In this document: piece after piece, positions 11,994 through 23,900 of the stretch | Layout: every line of letters starts with the position of its first letter | How positions within the stretch are numbered: the stretch's first letter is position 1 | The notes under the pieces: generated by a model | Told to the model about the DNA's origin: nothing | What the model saw: only the letters and a program-made list of their open reading frames with translations | Database searches by the model: none | Translations under genes and position numbers: made by a program | Assembly (NCBI RefSeq): GCF_000002075.1 | Contig: NW_004798309.1 | Coordinates: 69,472-133,471, forward strand | Reading direction: 5' to 3' | DNA from: Aplysia californica | Taxonomy: Eukaryota; Mollusca; Gastropoda; Aplysiida; Aplysiidae | Length of the DNA stretch: 64,000 nt

Positions 11994-12190
11994 ACAGTCG
12001 AACCTGCCATGACGGCCACCTGTACAAACGGCCAGTTTACAATTCCCCCCCCCCCCCCATAACAATTTAACTGTAAAACATTCACCTGTCCAACGTGGCC
12101 AGGGCCACCTTATTTTATCAACCCACAGTCAAATTTACCTGCCTCAGGCGGCCAGGCATGGTCACTCATTGCCCGACGCTTTGTCATAAA
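11994..12190 (+). mobile_element. Left end of a pogo-like element (partial)
   Basis: Begins ACAGTCGAACCTGCCATGAC. The word CGGCCACCTG or its parts recurs at about 12013, 12031, 12094 and 12148, as expected for pogo/Tigger-like ends. No matching right end was found downstream. Confidence 0.45.
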
Positions 12191-12405
12191 TTTTGAATCG
12201 GCCCCTCACGCTGTGGACGTACCGTCATAATTCATTCACTTGTCGTTATTGCTAGTCCCTCCCATGAATGTTTCATTTTGACAGTGGCTAATTTTTAACA
12301 TCTAAATCTGTTCAATCATGATATTTGTCTTCATTAGCTGACTACAATAAAACAAGAAAATCAATTGGGCCTTTGCTAAGCCTGAAACGTTCAACATTTT
12401 TGTTG

Positions 12406-14395
12406 GCCATGATGATGACAGACAAAAAAGTCGGGTGTGATTATGACAGACAAGAAGATACTCTTTGGTGCAAGTAGTAACTAGTAGCCTACAAAAAGCA
12501 AACACTGTCATAAAATTAAGAGCTGATTCCATTCTCACATATGTAGAATCATAAAGGGGAATGGTATTCAACTGTAAATTGCATCAATTTGATATCAATT
12601 GAAATTGATTGGGTGTGATGATGACAGACAATACTATGAATAGTAAGCCTCTAAGTTACAATCCATTCGGTTAATAAATTGAAGAGTGATGCTGACATTA
12701 TCTATGCAAGTTGTAATGATGCAAAACAAGATAAAATTGGATGTCGCAATTGAAGCAAACATTTTCTCTCTTCCATTCAATTTGTTCTTTAGTTTCGGGC
12801 CACCACCATTGGTCGTACAGTTTCTCTCCTCCTGTACGCCTCGTATCATCCAGGATCATTCTGGTGCAGAAAAAAAATACCAAAATGTAAGGGATATCAA
12901 ATTTTTAACAGTTAGCAACCATGAAAAGAATTAATGCTAGGACACCCTTCCCACATTCACGCCTTACGACTTAAGATTTTTTAAGATGTGACCTGGGACC
13001 TGGACTTTCTAAAGTTATTTATAAATCTACCTTTAGGTCTCGGCCATCAATTACTAGCTAGAGCTAGAAGATTTTAGACATAGAAAAGTAATATCTTTGA
13101 CAAATTTAAGTGATAGATCTAGGTGTTTCAACCCTTGTTTTTGTTCAAACCCAGTACAGAGGCTACAGAAGTTGAGCGTGATTTAATAAGTTCTGTCATC
13201 AATGTCCATCATGCCCAACTGCTAATTGCTTCTGGCTCTATCATCTTTTCCCAAGAACACAATGACATGTGCCCCAGTGAACTGCGGTTAGCACCCGATT
13301 ATCGATACAACACCTTAGATACCTAAAACCAAGTACTTTTGTGCAAAAAACCGTTTCTTCGGTCGAGTGTGATAATGACAGATCTGTCTGTGTTTGTCAC
13401 TTTTCAATAAAAAGCCATTTACGACATGGGAGGATAATGTAAACATGCATTTGAACCTGGATGAAAAACATGGAAAACTAAGGGAAATAAAACTGATAAT
13501 AAACCAAGCGAAATGAATTTCAGTTTTGTGTCAAGAGCATTCAATTATTGTCTGTCGTGATGTGTTGGTTGGGCGTGATGGTTGGGATTTGATGACAGAC
13601 AATGAGCATCATTTACCTTCTGGCTTCTCCTCCATGATCAAACTGAGGAAATCAACATCCGGCAGGAAGTTGAGCTGCAAGGATTCAAAAGTGTACCAAG
13701 AAAATCATGCACGGGTTAATCGCTCAGGAGATTCGGGTCGACTCTTGTCGGGTGTGATGAAGTGACTGACAGAGAGGTGCGCACTGAAAAAACATTCGTC
13801 CAGCCAAATCCCTGCTTCAATTAATGTTCTACGTCCATGTTTTAATTATCAAATTAAATAAATAAAGTTATAGAGCCTTACTTAGAAAGTGCTCAAAGAT
13901 AATTTTAAGTGAAGTAATGGATGCCTTTATTTGGAGCTGAATGCTGGAGGATGACTGATCATGACCGTGCCAAGCTAACTTCCTTTCATACAATCAGCTT
14001 ACGCCAAATCCTCCGAATATTCTGGCCCGACAAGATTTCCAACGCAGATCTTTTACGAGCAAGAGGACATGGCCACCATAATAACAAGGAGAAGTTGGAG
14101 ATGGATTGGGCTTTTTCTGAGAAGAGAACCAGACTATTGTAAAGACAAGACTCTGGACACCCAAAGGACATCGCAAGAGGGGCAGACCCAAAGTGACATG
14201 GAGACGCACAGTAGAGTCTGAAGTGAAGTCCTGGAACCATTCGTGGGGACGTTGACCAAGATGGCCCAAAACAGACAGAGCTGGAGATCCTTTGTTGCTG
14301 CCCTAAACGCCAGATGGCGTAACGGGTAGTAAGTAAGTAATGCGTACCTTGAATTTGACCTTATTGATGACTGACAGCATCACACCCAACTACGG
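12406..14395. repeat. Dispersed GGGTGTGATGATGACAGACA motif cluster
   Basis: Near-copies of GGGTGTGATGATGACAGACA occur at about 12433, 12611, 13367, 13577 and 13749. One inverted copy (GACTGACAGCATCACACCCA) lies near 14366. A further partial lies at about 12409. Spacing is irregular (about 180-760 bp). The sequence between them is otherwise unremarkable and shows no supported exon. Confidence 0.55.
13915..14340 (+). mobile_element. 3' end of a LINE reverse-transcriptase gene (decayed)
   Basis: Encodes the C-terminal tail typical of one group of animal LINE polyproteins: FGAECWRMTDHDRAKL, LRQILRIFWPDKISNADLL, then in other frames pieces matching the WTPKGHRKRGRPK-type and WRSFVAALNARWRNG-type endings. 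It ends in GTAAGTAAGTAA, a TAAG-repeat tail. Frameshifts and stops are present and the rest of the LINE is absent, as expected of a 5'-truncated insertion. Confidence 0.7.
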
Positions 14396-14791
14396 AAAGT
14401 TTAAATCATCACCGATCAAATACAAAATACCTAAACAGCATGGTTCTTTGCTTGTTTTGTAGGTCTTGATAGTCTCCTTTTGGAAAGCACCACAACATAC
14501 AACCTGACATGATGTGGAGAAAGGGTGAATGAATGAGTTCCCTAGCCCAGTCAATGTAACATTTTTACTACCAATTTTTTGACTGATTTTTGGCACATTT
14601 ATAATAAATTATAATACAAAAAGTACACAACACAAGGCCCTGAAACTGCTAGGCAAGTTTCATCATTCATATTTTGGCATCTGGATATCAACCATTCATT
14701 GCTAATACTAGGGAGAAACCCAGTAGAGCTCATATCTCAGATCCAGTGCAACTTGGAGCACTTTTTGAGAATTGCTCATATATTCATTGTG

Positions 14792-14901
14792 TTTCTCTCT
14801 TTCTCTCTCACTCTCTGTCTCTCTATCTCTCTCCCCCTTCTCTCTCTCTTTCTCTCTCTCTCTCTGTCTCTCTCTCTCTGTCTCTCTCTCTCTCGCTCTC
14901 A
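14792..14901. repeat. CT-rich microsatellite
   Basis: Interrupted (CT)n run. Long Ser/Leu reading frames over it are products of the repeat. The flanks 14341-14791 and 14902-15210 show no gene. Confidence 0.9.
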
Positions 14902-15210
14902 CTCACTCACCCCCAGCTCATCCTGTTCTCTTGTTCCTTGTGTTTTGGATTTCTTATCTCTTTTTGTCCTTTTTCTTTTCTTTCTACTCCCTCTTCTTCC
15001 ATCTGTCTTTTCAGTCTCTCTTTCGTCAATTCCCCTTTCATCCCTCTTTGCTTTATTCTAAACTTCCCTATTATATACATGTACATATATATATGTGGGT
15101 GGTTGGCGGGTGCTCTGGTGTGGTTTGCTTCTTCGTTCCCATGAAACGTCTATCATCCTTATCTCCCCTCCTTTTTTATGTTTGTTACTCTCTTGAAACA
15201 CCTCTAATCT

Positions 15211-15256
15211 TCTGGCCCTCATATGACCTTATGCAGTTGCGAGCGCCGTAAAACCT
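15211..15256 (+). mobile_element. Isolated LINE-A 3' end
   Basis: CTCATATGACCTTATGCAGT and TGCGAGCGCCGTAAAACC match the extreme 3' end of the LINE-A copies at 24.8-60 kb, followed by a CTACTAAAACTAAA tail. No LINE-A coding sequence precedes it. It lies about 270 bp upstream of the first recognised host exon. Confidence 0.75.
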
Positions 15257-15311
15257 CTACTAAAACTAAAAAAAGCAAATAAATATGTTTAAAATTATCT
15301 ACCTTCTTTTT

Positions 15312-15313
<2 letters not shown>

Positions 15314-15350
<37 letters not shown>
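15314..15350. repeat. (TA)n microsatellite
   Basis: Pure TA run between the LINE-A tail and the first host exon. Confidence 0.95.
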
Positions 15351-15351
<1 letters not shown>

Positions 15352-15530
15352 AAGTGTAAAATCTCTTTTTCCTCACACCAATGTCCTCCCTCTCTGTCAC
15401 CTCTACCTCTCTCTACATTATTCCTCCCTTTCTCTCTGGCATTGCCTGTATCCCATGTTGTTCCTTGACTGTGGCACTTGGTAGGCTATAACTTACAAGC
15501 TGCCTTTCAGTTTTTTTCCTCTACTTTCAG

Positions 15531-15685
15531 ACCCTTTTAAAAAGACTAGGTGACAAAACAAGAAGCTTTTAAAGATGATAAGAAGCAAGTCTGAGTCAAG
15601 AGAAACATCACATTTAGACATCGGTTATCTAGTTGAGAGAAAAGATAACTTGACAGACAGAAACATCGGAGAGAAAAGAAGAGAA
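15531..15685 (+). CDS. PRDM15: PRDM15-like exon 1 (start codon exon)
   Basis: ATG at 15575 in AAAGATGA context, preceded in frame by a TGA, so it is the first possible start here. It encodes [15 protein letters not shown] to GEKRRE (37 residues, charged, no domain). A possible acceptor CTACTTTCAG ends at 15530, so a 5' non-coding exon may lie upstream. The donor at 15686 (GTAAGG) leaves phase 0, and the next acceptor is only 107 bp away. Without transcript data, reading through this intron is excluded because its frame stops at 15767-15769. Confidence 0.6.
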
Positions 15686-18600
15686 GTAAGGCCTATTGCT
15701 GATGCCCTCAAAGCACTTGCAATAGTGAAGAGAAAACATTCAGAATGCACCAAGTTTGATTTGGATTAACTCTTTATAATTTTTTCTTTCAGATAAATAA
15801 CGAAATGTCTAACTCAGTGGGTCTGGGTGAAAATCGACGCATAGAGTCTACAGTCCCCATACCATCAGGACATACTATGCTCAACATGGTAGATGAACCA
15901 AGAGGAGACAGATTAGTTATTTCAACTCAGGAGCTTAGGGAAGAAGAAGGAGAACCTCAAGATGGCATTGGTGGTGACTTCGCAAGTGTAGTAGATGTTG
16001 TTTGTAAGTGAATATAGCTCGAGTGATCTACTGGTGAGAAAATCTTATCTTACACACTTCTGTGTTTGCACTTTGGACTATGGTCTTAGGGTGAATGCTT
16101 ATCGGGATATTCACTTTTGCACTTTTATGCTAGTTGCCATTGAAACTGTAATGAGATGATAAATGCTATGTTATATCTATGTTGTGTTCAATACTTTCAG
16201 TTTTGAGCGGGGAACGATATGTACGAGCCTTACAGGTCCGAGCTCCATCCACTGCGTCGACCCACCAGTTGCGTCGATCCCTGCTCAGCCTATATATTTA
16301 AGTCGCGGCTCGGAAGGCTGGCTCAAGTTTCACGTCTGTTTATATACCCCCGTCTGCCTTTATTTTCCTACACTCACTAGGTTACACTGAATTTGTTCAC
16401 TCATTTCACGTGCTTGTGGCCCGCCAGGCAATCGCAGCGAATTAGACCACAGAAACAAGGGAAACTGACTGTTGTATTTGATTTTCCTCATGAGTTTAGA
16501 AGCATATTTCTCTGACACTGGGATATTGGGGCCTGTTTTGCACAGCATGTTAGGACGTGTGTTACAGAGTCCAAGAATACAGCTCTGTATTACATAGATA
16601 TAATTTATATATCATTGTAATGTCATATACTGGTGTCCCTTCTGTGAGTAGCGTTCTGTAGTTCGTCTGTATTACTATAAGTAACTTGAGAGCCATTATA
16701 AAACCTGCAAACGTTTCATCAAGTGATCAGTGGATAAAGAGGCGGAAACTCAACTTGACGGCCTCCAATGCTTCTCATCAAGAATTTATAACATTACTTA
16801 AAAGTTTTGAATAGCTTTAAGATCTGGAAGATCTTTTCCCTTGCTTGTTTTATTTTTCAGGGTGTGAAGAGTGTGGCGTCCATAACATTGGTGAATGTTT
16901 CATACATGGAGGTACTTTGACTCTAGCACAAGACAACACACTTCCATCACGAGCTGTCCTGTCGTTGCCAAAGGTGCTGTCACTGAAGAGAGTGAGAATA
17001 GGTGACCCTTGTGATCTAGAATGTAAGTATTTAAAAAATAGCTGGAGTGATCTTTTTCAAGCTTCTGTCTTCCCAGTTTACTACAGCTGCTTTAACGCAA
17101 AATATGGAATTCTAATTTCTGATGCCAATGGGAGAGCTCTTTGTGAAATGATATCTTGGACAAAAGCCCTAACTTTGGGGTCTTCTAAAAAAATATGTGT
17201 TGAAATCACTAATCTAACTCCTCTCGGTTCATCTACCATGTTGAGCATAGTATGTCCTGATGGTATGGGGACTGTAGAATCTAAGGCGAATGGGATCTTA
17301 ACCTATTCATCGCTGGGATAATTGAATGGTAAATCATGGTCAAGCCCACAATCAGTAAAATGACCATTTCTTACGTCAAATGTACTGACATGACCCCTGG
17401 GGTGGGGATATGACCTATGGCGAGCAAAGAGTGGTTAACCTTCATGACCAGTCACAATGGCATGAGGCTTGCCATTTTCATTTCTCCAGTCCTGACTCTC
17501 AAGATGTACGTTGATCACATGGCTCCTCACCTTTATTAATCTGTCATTACTGTAAAAAATTTATAGCTTTCCATCTCTGACCAAGTTGCCCTGCTTCTGT
17601 TGTAACACACCATTGTATTGTGACTGCACCAATTAAAATCCAGTCTGTCCAGCAAATTTGAGAGTAGAGATGAAAGACAACTGATGCGATGATCAGAGAA
17701 ACAGAAGCATCGACCAGCTCACAGTTCAATGTGATCCTGCCTGATGTGGCTTTGTAGACCTTACCCACCTCACATGTGATGTAAGTTCAGGTGGAGGGCT
17801 CAAATTTGAGTGCCATGTTTTAATGCATTGATGAGTTCACACCTCAGTGTTATCCCTGTTTGGGGCAAACATTGTACCTCCTCATGGAGATTTACAGCGG
17901 AGATGTGATCACATTCACAAGATTGGATGATCTGTGACACAAGGGGCTGTACAATGATCAAAATTATCCCTGCTTGGTTGATCAGCTGTGTTTACCAGAG
18001 GTTTTGTTCCCAAAATTATCAAATGCAGGATCTTAGCCGAATGTAGTCCTTTAGAGGGGGATCTTTGAAGTGACTTTTGTTTTGGAAAAATTCTGATTTC
18101 TTAAAAAACAGTGGGATCTTAAACAAACCGGGATCGTAAACGGTGGGATCTTACCGAGAGACTACCACGTGTATATATTATTAATAGAAAATGCAGCGAA
18201 TAAGCAGACTGGCAGAGGAGTGAGTCTAGGATGTGTTATGTCACCAGACCTCTTTAAGATATACAGTGAGACATAGAAGAATGTCCAGATCTCAAAGTGA
18301 ATGACGAGAATATTAATAACATCAGATATGTCAATGACACAGTTTTAATAGCAGGTTCAGAAAAGGACCTTCAATAGCTCTAGATACTCTTGTTATGGAC
18401 GGGGACGGTGAAGGGTTATTGTTGAATGTGAAGAAAACAATGCATGAGGATATAAAAAAAGTCAGTAAATCTCATAAGCAAAGGCGAAAAGACTAGCAAG
18501 TTCAACAGTTTAAATGTCTAGGATATACAATTACATCTGATGTCAAATGTTCCGCTGAAATTAAATGAAGAATTTCAATGGCTAAGAATGGTTTCAATAG

Positions 18601-20932
18601 AATGAGCCCAATCGTGAAATGTAGAAACATCTCAATGACTACCAAAAAGAAAGTTCTGAAATGCTATGTATGGTCAACCCTTCTATATATGGCTGTGAAT
18701 GCTGGACAGTCACCAAAAACAGTGAAAATGAAATAGAAGAAACAGAAATGTGGTTTCATAGGAGAATGCGGAGAATATCTTGGAAGGACAAGAAATCGAA
18801 TGAGGTAAGACATAAAGAAATCCACGTATTCCACTTGTTGATAAAAACAATCGGGAAAAACAAATGCAGTTTTTGGGATACCTGAATAGACATCATGCTT
18901 TAGCATCTAGCTCTCACTGGCAAAATTGAAAGCAAACAAGGCAGGGGTAAGCCCAGAGCAGGGTGACGGGAAAAGATCAGGGTAATGTATCTTTTTTAAG
19001 AGCATCCGAGCTAGAAATGAATGGAGAACCATGATCACCAATGTCTGTCACAGATTTGGCACTGGATGATGATGATAATATATATATATGTAAGAGCCAA
19101 TTGCATGGCGGGACCCAAGGGAGTGTCAACTTGCCAGTTGCGTGGCAAATTTGCTTGTACTATACGGTTTCGCACCAAATCTTTTATATCACTTTCCTCT
19201 CGTAAGTGCAAAGTGACGCTGCTTTACAATGACGTCATGCCAATTGTGTTTCACATTTCTCCTTCTTTGCACACCATAGTAAGTAAATTATTACTGAGAA
19301 CATAAACATATATGGAAACAGAATGAAACTCAAATGGAATGGGTTTCTTTTGAGACCAGTTTCGTATTTGTAACATGGCTTACTTTATTCCAAACCCTCT
19401 CCCTGATTCAAAACATGTTAACCAACTAAACGTAATCAAACACTTTGAATTGGAAAGAAATAAAATGGACATTTGCAGGAAAAGATTCACTGCAATTCGA
19501 TTACACCATACGAGGGGCATACAAGCAAAAATTTTTTTACCTGACCATGAAGGAACAAAGGTAGAAAGCTGAAATTTGGGGTGAAAGCCAACAATTATCT
19601 TCCTAGAATGTGAGTAAATTTTGGAGAATTTCCGAATACTGGTTTTATCACCAATGAAGAGAGGTATGTTGTTCTCCACTTTCAACATAAAAATGAAGAA
19701 AATTGAGAGCAGGGCAGTAATGAAGTTTTTGTTCTGGCAAGGCAAGCAACAACAAGATATTATTACGAAGATGCATGCCGTATATGGAACTGATTGTCCA
19801 TCCTATGCTGTGATGAAATTTTGGATTTAAAAAATTCAAATGCTGATTCGTGGACATTGAAGATGGCCACCGTGATGGTCGCCCAGTGACATCAACAACA
19901 GAAGAGAATGTGTTGAAAATCAAGAAACTTGTGTTGTCTGATAGGCGGGTGACAGTCGAACTTTCGAGCAAAGAAACTAGGCTTAGCATTGGAACAGTTG
20001 AATGAATCTTTAATGAACTTTTGAATATGACCAAGGTTTGTGCGAGATGGGTCCTACATTTGTTGACTCCACCTAAAAAGTGCAACATGTGGATTATTGT
20101 TAAGAATTGCTTGGTCTGTATGAACAGGATGAAACTAAATTTTTTGAAAGACTTGTAACCATAGATGAGACATGAGTCCACTACTATGATCCTGAGTCAA
20201 AATCTGCATCAACGCTGTGGAAATCACCCTGTCTCCAACACCAAAGAAGGCAGCCATCAAGAGGAAAAGAGATGCAATCAGTTTTTTGGGACCAAGAAGG
20301 AGTGATTATGGCAGACTATTTTGAAAATGGATATCGTCGGCCACATGATACAATGTCACAAGCCCTAAAACCAAAATTTTTCAGGAGAGAGAAAAAACTG
20401 TTTCATTCTTTAAGAAATTACATATGTACACTTCGAAATTGATAATGAAAGTAGGGAAAGGCATTACTGATTGCTAGAGACAAATCATTTTGTGAAAAAG
20501 TGTTTTTGTAATGAGATAATTGGCTAGATACATTTGTTCGGTCCCTTTTTTACTCTGATACAATGTACTAAGCTATCATGCACTGCAGTTTATTACGTCA
20601 AAGGCATGGTTTGCTAGAGGGCAAATCATCATTCAGCTTATCACAGCTTTCTTAGATATTATTGATAGTTTTTAGACCTGTAAAGGATAAAATATAAAAT
20701 ATAATATGACACTGTCAGACAAGAAACAAAAAAAGGTTCAAGCAGAAACTGTTTTACCAGTTTATTACATCATCAAACTGCAGTCTTGTCAATTTTTAGT
20801 ACATTCCTACTCATAAAGATGTTACTGAAATATAGTTATTGTTAATTGTGCGAGTTATATAATACTTTGAAAAAGCGTCTCAATTCGCTTTCCTTAACAA
20901 TGGGAACGATCATTTACAGTCCCATTTATTCA

Positions 20933-20980
<48 letters not shown>

Positions 20981-23900
20981 GTGCACACAGTCAAATATCG
21001 AAATACAGTAGTCTCCGCCTAAGATCCCGGTGCTCGGGAGCAAGGAAATGCGGGATCTTAGGCGAACCGGGATCTTAACCGACGAACCCAGGGAAGAATC
21101 TATGATGACCCATGCTAAGGCCCACAATCAGTTAAATGTTCTCCCTCCACTCTAAAATGAACTGACATGACCCCCTTGGTGGGTTTATGACGTATGGCGA
21201 GCAAAGAGTGGTTAGCCTTGATGACCTATCACAGTGCATAATGGCATGAGGCGTGCCATTTTCACTTATTATCCTGTCATGAGTCTCAAGATCTACGCTT
21301 ATCCAGTTGCCCCTCCCCCTTCCCTGTCGAAAATTTATAGCTTTCCATCTCTGACCGAGTCCTCCCCCCCCCCCCCAAACTGCCTTTGTCGTTACACACC
21401 ATTACGTTGTGAACGCACCAATTAAAATTCAGTCTGTCTCGTAAATTTGGGAGTGGAGACAACTTCTGCAATGGTCAGGGAAAAGTTCACAGTTCAATGT
21501 GATCCCACCTGGAGCGAACGTGTAGGCCCTACCCACCCAGTGAGTGATGTAAGTTTAGGTGGAGAGCTCAGGTGTGAGTGCGATCTTCGGGGAAAACAAA
21601 CGTTTCGGTCACTTCACACCACGGTGTAGTCAGTCTGGGGCAAACTTTGTATCGCTTCATCGAGTGTATGTGATCACATTCACGATAGTGGCTGATCTTT
21701 GACGCGACGGACAGTTTATTGATCTCAACTTTTCACTCTTGGTTGATCGGCTGTCCCGCCCGGGTTTTTGTTCCGCAAATTATGATCTGAAATGCGGGAT
21801 CTTAGTCGAATGTACACCTACAGAGTGAATCAGATTCAAAGCGGGATCTTAGGGGTGATTTTTGTATAGTAGAAATTCTGTTTTCTTAAAACAGTGGGAG
21901 AGACTACTGTACTTTAACCAATCAATGAAGGTGTCATAAAAAGCACGGGCTTCAGCCGGAATTACTGATTTAAGCCCCTGTAAATGTTGGTATTTTGTAC
22001 TTGTGATATGTCTTCTTTGTTAGTGTAGTGCAGGGGCTGTGGTGCTTGATGGCATGTGGTTGCGGGGTTTAGGCATGTCTTTCAAGTCGTCACAGAAAAC
22101 GAGCTTGTACTGAGTGTCTCCTTTTGAGGAATAGCAGAGTGCTCGTATGTCAACCACTTTTGCGTCCCCAACTTTCTTCCTGGTCGAGTATTCTTGAAAC
22201 GATTAATATTTTCTGAAGAAAGTATAATGTATGTATTTGACATTCATATTGCTGATATCTTTGACACGCCAGTCTGAAGGCATTAACATAGTCATGTATA
22301 AGAGCGTTTTTGAGGGATCGTTCAATGACACTATGAACACTATTATTTCTGCTCTGTTGTGATGTTGAGCTCACGAGCTAAAGCTGAGATGAAACTAGCG
22401 AGGGTTCTGTATTATTTTGCCAGGGGTTTTTGTAAGGGGTCGTATGCAGTCTACGATGCAAGATGAAAATTATTCAGATGTTAGTCCACCTTCATCCTCA
22501 TTTCTCTCTCTCTCTCTTGCCCTTTTTAACTCCCAGTGGAGCACAGGCCATCAACAGCATTACTTCAGCGAAGCCTGTCCTGAGCATCCTTTTCTATCTG
22601 TTTCCATGATGTCCCCGCTTTTTCAATTTCAGCTTGTACCGCTCGCCTCCATGTCATCTTTGGTCTTCCCTTCTTTCGTTTTCCTTGTGGGTTCCACGTT
22701 AAAGCCAGCCTGGTGATGCTTGACGGGGGTCTCCTCAGGGTGTGTCCAATCCATTTCCATTTCTTCACCTGTATGTCTTCCTTTATTGGCCTTTGGCTTG
22801 TTCTCTCCCTCAGTTGAGCATTAGTGACTCGATCGTACCACTTGATCACTTCTATCCTTCGTCATCCTCATTTCAGACATAACATTTCACGTCGTGGGTT
22901 GCCTTATTTGTAAACAGCAAGCTTTGTTCTATAATACAGAGCGGAGGCCTTGAGCATGGGAATCAACAAGACACATTGAAGAACCATACAGACACACCCA
23001 CTCTGCCTGATGTTTCTTTAGTTTATGTCTCTTTGTGAACTGCCCTTGCACCTTCTGTTACATTGCCTATTTGGTACCCGCCGTATATTTTGGGGGGGGG
23101 GGCTGGAACCACGCAAAATTGTTTCGGTGGAACTCTTTCTGGATAGGTTGAGCCCCACAGTAGATCTTTTACTTTCTACACCTTTTGTTACTTAGAGTCT
23201 GTATACGTATGTCAAAAACTTTTAAACGTTGGTTCCAAATACAACTTTGAGAAACTCTGTCAGCAATAATGGCTGAGAACTTTTGGAAGACAATGTAGAA
23301 TTTGTTCATTCAAGAATGTTTTGGACTCTGCTGCTCTGCCAGAGTGTGAAGTAGACCTCAATGATTTGTTTTTCTTTAGATCGATAAGGTTTGATGTTTG
23401 ACAAACTTAATTAAGTACTTCACTGTAATTCTCAGGCTGTTTTTCTGCTTTTGCAACTGTAAGGCGAAAGTTTCTAATCAGTCAAATTGTTATCCCTCAC
23501 CCTGAAGTGTGGCATCAAAGATTTTTACTTGTCTTTTCAAACTATAGAAATTTTTGGCTTGTTTAACCCCGCCTCCTGGAGGAGTTTCAAAGTCAATTAC
23601 GAAGGTAAAAATTAAAAACCCGAGACTATTGAGACATTCTAGTAGATGAGAGTGAACAGTGTGATAATGTAATGATGAGACGGTATCTTTCCCTTGAATG
23701 GGACATGTAAAAGCACGTCATAAAGTCACCCTTTCCCACTCAGCATCGGGACCCCCTTCAGAAGTCTTAATAGTGCAATAAATTATTACCCCTTTGTCTA
23801 CATCAGCTGGCCCAAATGTGTACATATTTTCGGCACATCTATGAGGCAACCTCATAAATGTCTTTCAGACGCAGACTTTTACCTTTGGACCACGTGGCCA

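Noticed and set aside
14674-15251. Long Ser/Leu-rich reading frames
   Set aside because: They follow the CT microsatellite in three overlapping frames; there are no splice sites or domains.
16281-16320. Alternative promoter inside intron 2
   Set aside because: Only a TATA-like stretch beside GC-rich sequence; no supporting start site or conserved motif.
16845-17321. A single uninterrupted 158-residue protein
   Set aside because: SET homology ends exactly at the GTAAGT donor at 17023. The rest is intron and the start of a pogo-like element.
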